DNA of 10,873 nt from positions 1 to 10,873 of the forward strand of contig CANGEZ010000050.1 in NCBI GenBank assembly GCA_947452875.1. Direction: 5' to 3'. Under the pieces are notes generated by a model. The model saw only the letters and a list, made by a program, of their open reading frames with translations. It searched no databases and had not been told where the DNA came from. This stretch comes from Chitinophagaceae bacterium. GTDB taxonomy: Bacteria; Bacteroidota; Bacteroidia; Chitinophagales; Chitinophagaceae. Below are positions 7,849 to 10,873 of the stretch, piece by piece. The position numbers and the translations under genes were made by a program. Positions within the stretch are counted from its first letter, which is position 1. Each line of letters begins with the position of its first letter.

Positions 7849-7864
7849 CCCCGACACCTCGGGG
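7849..7864. repeat. Small CCCCGA/TCGGGG stem-loop
   Basis: CCCCGA (7849-7854), loop CACC, TCGGGG (7859-7864) gives a perfect 6-bp GC-rich stem ten nucleotides before composite repeat copy D. It is one more member of the mixed set of short-loop hairpins in the spacers; no coding or regulatory role is evident. Confidence 0.5.
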
Positions 7865-7874
7865 TAAAAGTTGG

Positions 7875-7977
7875 ATTTCGGAAATGAAATCAACATTTTC
7901 TCATGTAAACAATTTTTGGATTCGTGGTTATTCAATAAAACATAATCAAAGTCCCCCTTTGGGGGATTTAGGGGGCT
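7875..7977 (+). repeat. Composite interspersed repeat, copy D (full length)
   Basis: It matches copy A (1428-1530) from ATTTCGGAAATGAAA to TTTAGGGGGC, including TTTTCTCATGTA, TCGTGGTTA, AAAACATAATCAAAG and the CCCCC-TTT-GGGGG hairpin (7953-7965). Its GGGGGCTT end runs into the minus-strand stop codon (7977-7979) of the nucleotidyltransferase gene, so the repeat abuts or slightly overlaps that gene's end. The hairpin could stabilise or end the minus-strand transcript, but the T-run is weak. Confidence 0.8.
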
Positions 7978-8693
7978 TAAATAAACATCCCCTCCGCAAC
8001 CTCCACACTCTCCGGCTTTCCTACATCTATAAATCTATCACCAGAATGTTCATAGCCCATGATTACATGATCAGCAGCTAGACTTAAATAGGTTTCGGTT
8101 AAAGAGAATTTGCCTCGTTGTGGAATGAGTTCGAATACAGTTGGTTCGAAAATGGCGACACAGCTGTACGCCATTGGTCTTAGATTATTTTTTGCGATAG
8201 ATATTTTTTGTTCACCGGTAACGTTGTTTTCCCAACCGTACAATCTGTTGTGTTCATCAAATAAAAAGTTACGTGTTGATTTGCGATTCGTGATGCCAAA
8301 TGAAATCAGTGCGTCATTTGATTTGTGAAAGGATAATAAATTACTGATCGATAAATCTGTAAGTATATCTGCATTCAATGTGATAAAAGGTTCATCGTTT
8401 TGCAGTAGAGATTGTGCTTTCAGCAATCCGCCTCCTGTTTCCAGTACTTCGTTACTTTCATCGCTGATGATGACATGGCTTCCCCATCCTTTATTATCAT
8501 TAACTGCATCTATGATTTGTTCTGCGAAATGATGTACGTTCACCACTACATTGGTGATGTTGTATTGTTGTAAATATTCTATGTTGCGTTGCAATAATGA
8601 TTTGTTGTTGACAACGGCTAATGCTTTGGGATGACTGTCGGTCCAGGGTTTGAAACGTGTGCCGAGTCCGGCAGCAAATATCATGGCGTTCAT
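7977..8693 (-). CDS. murU: MurU-type sugar-1-phosphate nucleotidyltransferase
   Basis: A 238-residue enzyme with the GlmU/RmlA-type nucleotidyltransferase fold. It is likely to transfer UMP to MurNAc-alpha-1-phosphate, giving UDP-MurNAc in cytoplasmic peptidoglycan recycling. The nucleotide-binding signature is at 8-25 (AGLGTRFKPWTDSHPKAL), LETGGG at 84-89 resembles the MurU-specific segment, a metal-binding Asp lies in LNADI (D109), and the second metal Asp in FIDVG (D223). Length fits MurU (about 220-240 residues). The ATG overlaps the stop of the upstream kinase gene by one base (TAATG), so translation is probably coupled. Pairing with an AmgK-type kinase is the main reason for choosing MurU over other sugar-phosphate nucleotidyltransferases (e.g. 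mannose- or glucose-1-phosphate enzymes), which share the fold; substrate is inferred, not proven. Its 3' end touches a composite repeat. Confidence 0.82.
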   Translation of the reverse strand: MNAMIFAAGLGTRFKPWTDSHPKALAVVNNKSLLQRNIEYLQQYNITNVVVNVHHFAEQIIDAVNDNKGWGSHVIISDESNEVLETGGGLLKAQSLLQNDEPFITLNADILTDLSISNLLSFHKSNDALISFGITNRKSTRNFLFDEHNRLYGWENNVTGEQKISIAKNNLRPMAYSCVAIFEPTVFELIPQRGKFSLTETYLSLAADHVIMGYEHSGDRFIDVGKPESVEVAEGMFI

Positions 8694-10138
8694 TATTTTA
8701 CCCAGTTTTCGTTATTCAAATGTGTTACGGTGGTTTTAACGCCAAATTTATTTCTGATATGGCGATTAACAGCTTCTGCTGCGTATACGCTTCGGTGTTG
8801 GCCACCCGTGCAACCGAAATTAATTTCCAGACTTTCAAAACCTCGTTTGATATAATCTTCCACAGTGATGTCGACGATATCGTAAATGCTATTTAGAAAT
8901 TTAGGCATCAAGGTTTGTTGTTCGAGAAAATCTTTAACGGGTTTGTCTTGTCCAGTTTGTTTTTTATATTCTTCAATTCTTCCTGGATTGAGAATGCCTC
9001 TGCAATCAAATACATAACCACCGCCATTTTTGGTTTCATCTACTGGATAACCATTTTTCAAATAAGAGAAACTGTGAATCTTAACTTGCAACGGCGTTTG
9101 TTCGTTCGCTTTAGTATTTTCAAATTGTTGAATCATCTCATCCGCAACTACCTGCTTCAACAATGATTCAAACATCGGAAAGCTGATGCCAATTTTTTTG
9201 TGTTGCATGAACCATTTCAAATTCTGTAATGCCAAAGGAATGCTGGTGAGGAAATGAGCCTTACGTTCAAACAATCCTCTGAAACCATAAGCGCCTAACA
9301 CTTGCAACAAGCGTATCATCACATAACCATTGTATTGATTGGTAAAAATGGTTCTGTCAACCGGTGTTTCCAATTCTTCATCGACACAATCCATATAATA
9401 ATTCAAGAGTTTATCTTTCCATTCGTCGCTGAGATTCGCTTTGGCTTGCCACAACAAAGAAGCCACATCATATTGCAATGCGCCTTTCATTCCACCTTGG
9501 AAATCGATGAAATAAACTTCATTGTTATTCACCATGATATTGCGACTTTGAAAATCGCGGAACATAAAATATTTATTATCCACATGAGCCAAATAATTGC
9601 TGATGGCTTCGAAATCTTTAATCAGCTTTTCCTTATCGTAAGGAATTTTTAAAGTGTCGAGAAAATAATATTTGAAGTAGAGCAAATCGCTGAGAATGGC
9701 TTGCTGCCCGAACTCTTTGCTGGTGATGCATTGTGAGTAGTCTAAGTTTTTATCACCATTGATTTGTAAATGAGCGATGGCTTTCAGACTTTTTTTGAAT
9801 AAATCAAATACGACATCATTTTGCCCGTTGGCTTCGAGCACATTAAGTAAAGATGTATCGCCGAAATCTTCTTGAATATAAATTGAGGCTTCTTCATTTA
9901 TTGCCAACACTTCTGGCACAGGAACATTGATATTCTTAAAATGTTGACTGAAATAGATGAAGGTATTGTTTTCTCTGATGTTGTTGCTATAAGTAGCGAT
10001 GTATGTTTTATTGTCGTCGCAATAAATTCTGTAATAGACTCTGTCGCTGCCGCTTTGCGGTATTTTTTCTATTTGTTGAATGAGTTGAGAACTGTATTGC
10101 TGAAAACAATTTTTAATAGCCGAAATGATATTTTCCAT
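8693..10138 (-). CDS. AmgK-like amino-sugar kinase fused to a RapZ C-terminal domain
   Basis: A 481-residue two-domain protein. Residues ~1-330 are an aminoglycoside-phosphotransferase-fold kinase of the AmgK type: nucleotide-binding loop PQSGSDRVYYRI (27-38), IYIQEDFGD (86-94), catalytic loop FMFRDFQSRN (191-200, D195 and N200) and metal-binding IDFQGG (D212). AmgK phosphorylates the anomeric position of MurNAc/GlcNAc in cell-wall recycling. Residues ~350-481 match the C-terminal domain of RapZ, the amino-sugar-sensing RNase adaptor: IHSFSYLKNGYP, YVFDCR (375-380), NPG, TGQDKPVKDFL and GCTGGQHRSVYAAE (442-455). RapZ's own N-terminal P-loop domain is absent, so the APH kinase takes its place. 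The ATG at 10138 is chosen over an in-frame start at 10216 because the extra 26 codons read through an interspersed repeat and the family begins near MENII. It is the first gene of an operon with MurU (1-nt overlap). The fusion is clear; the regulatory role is inferred. Confidence 0.85.
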   Translation of the reverse strand: MENIISAIKNCFQQYSSQLIQQIEKIPQSGSDRVYYRIYCDDNKTYIATYSNNIRENNTFIYFSQHFKNINVPVPEVLAINEEASIYIQEDFGDTSLLNVLEANGQNDVVFDLFKKSLKAIAHLQINGDKNLDYSQCITSKEFGQQAILSDLLYFKYYFLDTLKIPYDKEKLIKDFEAISNYLAHVDNKYFMFRDFQSRNIMVNNNEVYFIDFQGGMKGALQYDVASLLWQAKANLSDEWKDKLLNYYMDCVDEELETPVDRTIFTNQYNGYVMIRLLQVLGAYGFRGLFERKAHFLTSIPLALQNLKWFMQHKKIGISFPMFESLLKQVVADEMIQQFENTKANEQTPLQVKIHSFSYLKNGYPVDETKNGGGYVFDCRGILNPGRIEEYKKQTGQDKPVKDFLEQQTLMPKFLNSIYDIVDITVEDYIKRGFESLEINFGCTGGQHRSVYAAEAVNRHIRNKFGVKTTVTHLNNENWVK

Positions 10139-10155
10139 TATTGAAGTTGTGGGTG

Positions 10156-10163
10156 TAAAAGTA
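10156..10163 (-). promoter_or_regulatory. Possible -7 box of the kinase/nucleotidyltransferase operon
   Basis: On the minus strand this reads TACTTTTA, seven of the eight positions of TAnnTTTG counting the free ones, 17 nt before the ATG at 10138. It lies in the only 38-nt window between the start codon and the inverted composite repeat, so the promoter must be here or inside the repeat. No good -33 element is visible; this is a weak call. Confidence 0.3.
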
Positions 10164-10176
10164 GAGAAAAAAAGGG

Positions 10177-10233
10177 AAGCCCCCTCAGTCCCCCAAGGGG
10201 GAAGTTGGTTAACCACGAATTCACGAATTTTTT
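10177..10233 (-). repeat. Composite interspersed repeat, copy E (inverted, internally shortened)
   Basis: On the minus strand it reads AATTCGTGAATTCGTGGTTA, ACCAAC, TT, the CCCCC-TT-GGGGG hairpin (10190-10201) and ACTGAGGGGGCTT. Relative to copy A it lacks about 15 nt (AAAACACAATCAAAG) between the ACCAAC segment and the hairpin. It lies 38 nt upstream of the kinase start with its GGGGGCTT end facing the gene, opposite to copy D beyond the operon's other end. Confidence 0.75.
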
Positions 10234-10288
10234 ACCGCAGAGAACAGAGTTGGTGAGTTTGCGCAGAGACAGCCGATACTGATCATTG

Positions 10289-10340
10289 CTCTCTATTGGA
10301 GAGGGGTTGCCTGCCTGCCGGTAGGCAGGGGGGTTAGGCT
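10289..10340 (-). repeat. CCCCTCTCC-type repeat, copy 3, with a 20-nt palindromic insertion
   Basis: On the minus strand this is AGCCTAACCCCC, then 20 extra nt (10309-10328), then AACCCCTCTCCAATAGAGAG. Without those 20 nt it matches the copy at 7264-7297 almost base for base. The insertion contains CTGCCTGCCGGTAGGCAG (10311-10328), a loop-free 9-bp inverted repeat with one G-T position. The CCCC arm needed to complete the outer stem is missing on the far side. Confidence 0.75.
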
Positions 10341-10372
10341 TTTTTACTTTTAAATTTTAAATTTTGATTTTC

Positions 10373-10380
10373 TAATTTTG
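10373..10380 (+). promoter_or_regulatory. TAnnTTTG-type -7 box of the SRAP gene
   Basis: TAATTTTG matches the Bacteroidota -7 consensus and ends 4 nt before the ATG at 10385, the same sequence and spacing as before the TolC-type gene at 2019. A leaderless transcript is likely if this box is used. The upstream stretch 10341-10372 is almost entirely A and T, with no evident -33 TTG at the usual distance. Confidence 0.55.
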
Positions 10381-10384
10381 CACC

Positions 10385-10873
10385 ATGTGTTTTCATTTCT
10401 CTCTCACTCAACAAATGGCTAAAATAGAAGCTGCGCTTCAGGTTAATTGGGATGGCGAAGAGTGGCAACCTGTATATCATGCTGATGGATTTACATTTCT
10501 GAAAATGCCGGTAATCACTCAAGAAAATCCTCATCAAATTCAATTGTTCAACTGGGGTTTGATTCCATCTTGGGTAAAAACAAAAGCAGATACTGATAAA
10601 TTAAAAGCACAGACTTTAAATGCCCGCTCCGAAACTGTATTTGAAAAACCTTCTTTTCGTTCTTCCATCAAACATCAACGTTGCCTTGTACCTGCTGATG
10701 GTTTTTTTGAATGGATGGATGTCGGCGGAAAAAAATTCCCTCAGTATATTTTCATGAAGGAAAAAAAGATATTTTGTTTTGCAGGCATTTATTCTGGTTG
10801 GACAGACAAAGAAACCGGAGAGCTGGTGCAGACATTTTCTATTCTCACAACAGAGGCCAATCCTTTGATGGCA
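10385..10873 (+). CDS. SRAP-family abasic-site DNA-protein crosslinking protein (YedK/HMCES), 5' part
   Basis: 163 residues are visible before the window ends; the family is usually about 200-230 residues. The protein starts Met-Cys-Phe; after Met removal Cys2 is the family's catalytic nucleophile, which forms a thiazolidine crosslink with abasic sites in single-stranded DNA. That strongly supports this ATG. Other family landmarks are WGLIPSWVK (57-65), LNARSET (78-84, with the conserved Asn79 and Arg81), RCLVPADGFFEW (99-110, active-site Glu109), AGIYSGW and the closing FSILTTEANPLMA; the conserved His would fall just beyond the edge. The role is shielding abasic sites at replication forks. 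It diverges from the minus-strand kinase operon, with a repeat-filled 246-nt gap between the two starts, and is unrelated to it in function. An antisense open frame at 10334-10543 is a shadow. Confidence 0.93.
   Translation, partial: MCFHFSLTQQMAKIEAALQVNWDGEEWQPVYHADGFTFLKMPVITQENPHQIQLFNWGLIPSWVKTKADTDKLKAQTLNARSETVFEKPSFRSSIKHQRCLVPADGFFEWMDVGGKKFPQYIFMKEKKIFCFAGIYSGWTDKETGELVQTFSILTTEANPLMA

Larger units (their letters stand above)
7260..7976. other. Gene-free spacer with decayed and intact repeats
   Basis: I find no supportable gene; the open frame entering from 7884 is repeat sequence and the antisense of the nucleotidyltransferase gene. Contents in order: the CCCCTCTC hairpin (7277-7297), a decayed composite repeat (7339-7402), an AT-rich segment resembling the one before copy A (7412-7455), CTTTGTGTCTTTGAATCTTT-type low-complexity sequence (~7497-7555) and again TTGGTGGTTCTTGGAGTCTT (~7781-7800), two small stem-loops (GGGGA/TCCCC at 7691-7705; CCCCGA/TCGGGG at 7849-7864), and a full composite repeat (7875-7977). 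No strong intrinsic terminator is seen for either flanking operon. Confidence 0.65.

Noticed and set aside
7953..7976. CCCCC/GGGGG hairpin as the terminator of the MurU operon
   Set aside because: Position is suitable for the minus strand, but the following ACTTTGATTATG has no real T-run and the hairpin is a repeat element also found away from gene ends.
8915..9652. Plus-strand open frames (8915-9166, 9302-9652) opposite the kinase gene
   Set aside because: They are shadows of a well-supported minus-strand gene and show no independent motif.
10139..10216. In-frame 26-codon N-terminal extension of the kinase/RapZ protein
   Set aside because: These codons translate the inverted composite repeat and a low-complexity stretch, and the kinase family begins near MENII; the ATG at 10138 is preferred.

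Overview
The window looks like chromosomal DNA from a member of the Bacteroidota, possibly the Chitinophagia/Sphingobacteriia side of the phylum (the lower rank is a guess). The signs are a type IX secretion (T9SS) C-terminal sorting domain, an outer-membrane beta-barrel of the phylum's carboxypeptidase-regulatory/plug/barrel type, TAnnTTTG-type promoter boxes, no clear Shine-Dalgarno sequences, AT-rich genes, and intergenic spacers full of short GC-rich hairpin repeats.

Layout. 1-1191 (+) is the 3' end of a gene for a large secreted, T9SS-sorted protein with Ig/PKD-like repeats; a strong intrinsic terminator follows at 1305-1336. 1337-2006 is non-coding and holds several hairpin repeats. 2019-7259 (+) is a tight three-gene unit: a TolC-type outer-membrane channel, a MacA/HlyD-type periplasmic adaptor, and a TonB-receptor-like beta-barrel with a TTG start. 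No inner-membrane pump gene lies in the unit. 7260-7976 is a second repeat-rich spacer. 7977-10138 (-) is a two-gene unit with overlapping stop and start: a kinase of the AmgK (cell-wall amino sugar) type fused to a RapZ C-terminal domain, then a MurU-type sugar-1-phosphate nucleotidyltransferase. 10385 to the window end (+) is the 5' part of an SRAP/YedK/HMCES gene for abasic-site DNA-protein crosslinking; it runs off the edge.

How the genes work together. The minus-strand pair reads as a peptidoglycan-recycling module that would convert MurNAc to MurNAc-1-phosphate and then UDP-MurNAc, bypassing early de novo synthesis. The RapZ-type domain on the kinase suggests the enzyme also senses an amino-sugar metabolite; this is the most interesting biology here. 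The plus-strand TolC/adaptor/barrel unit is probably an envelope export system that borrows an inner-membrane transporter encoded elsewhere.

The spacers share an interspersed repeat family (CCCCC-loop-GGGGG and CCCCTCTCC-loop-GGAGAGGGG hairpins, with flanking TTCGTGAATTCGTGG-type sequence) present in both orientations. Copies face each other on either side of the recycling module, and one copy carries a clean 20-nt palindromic insertion.
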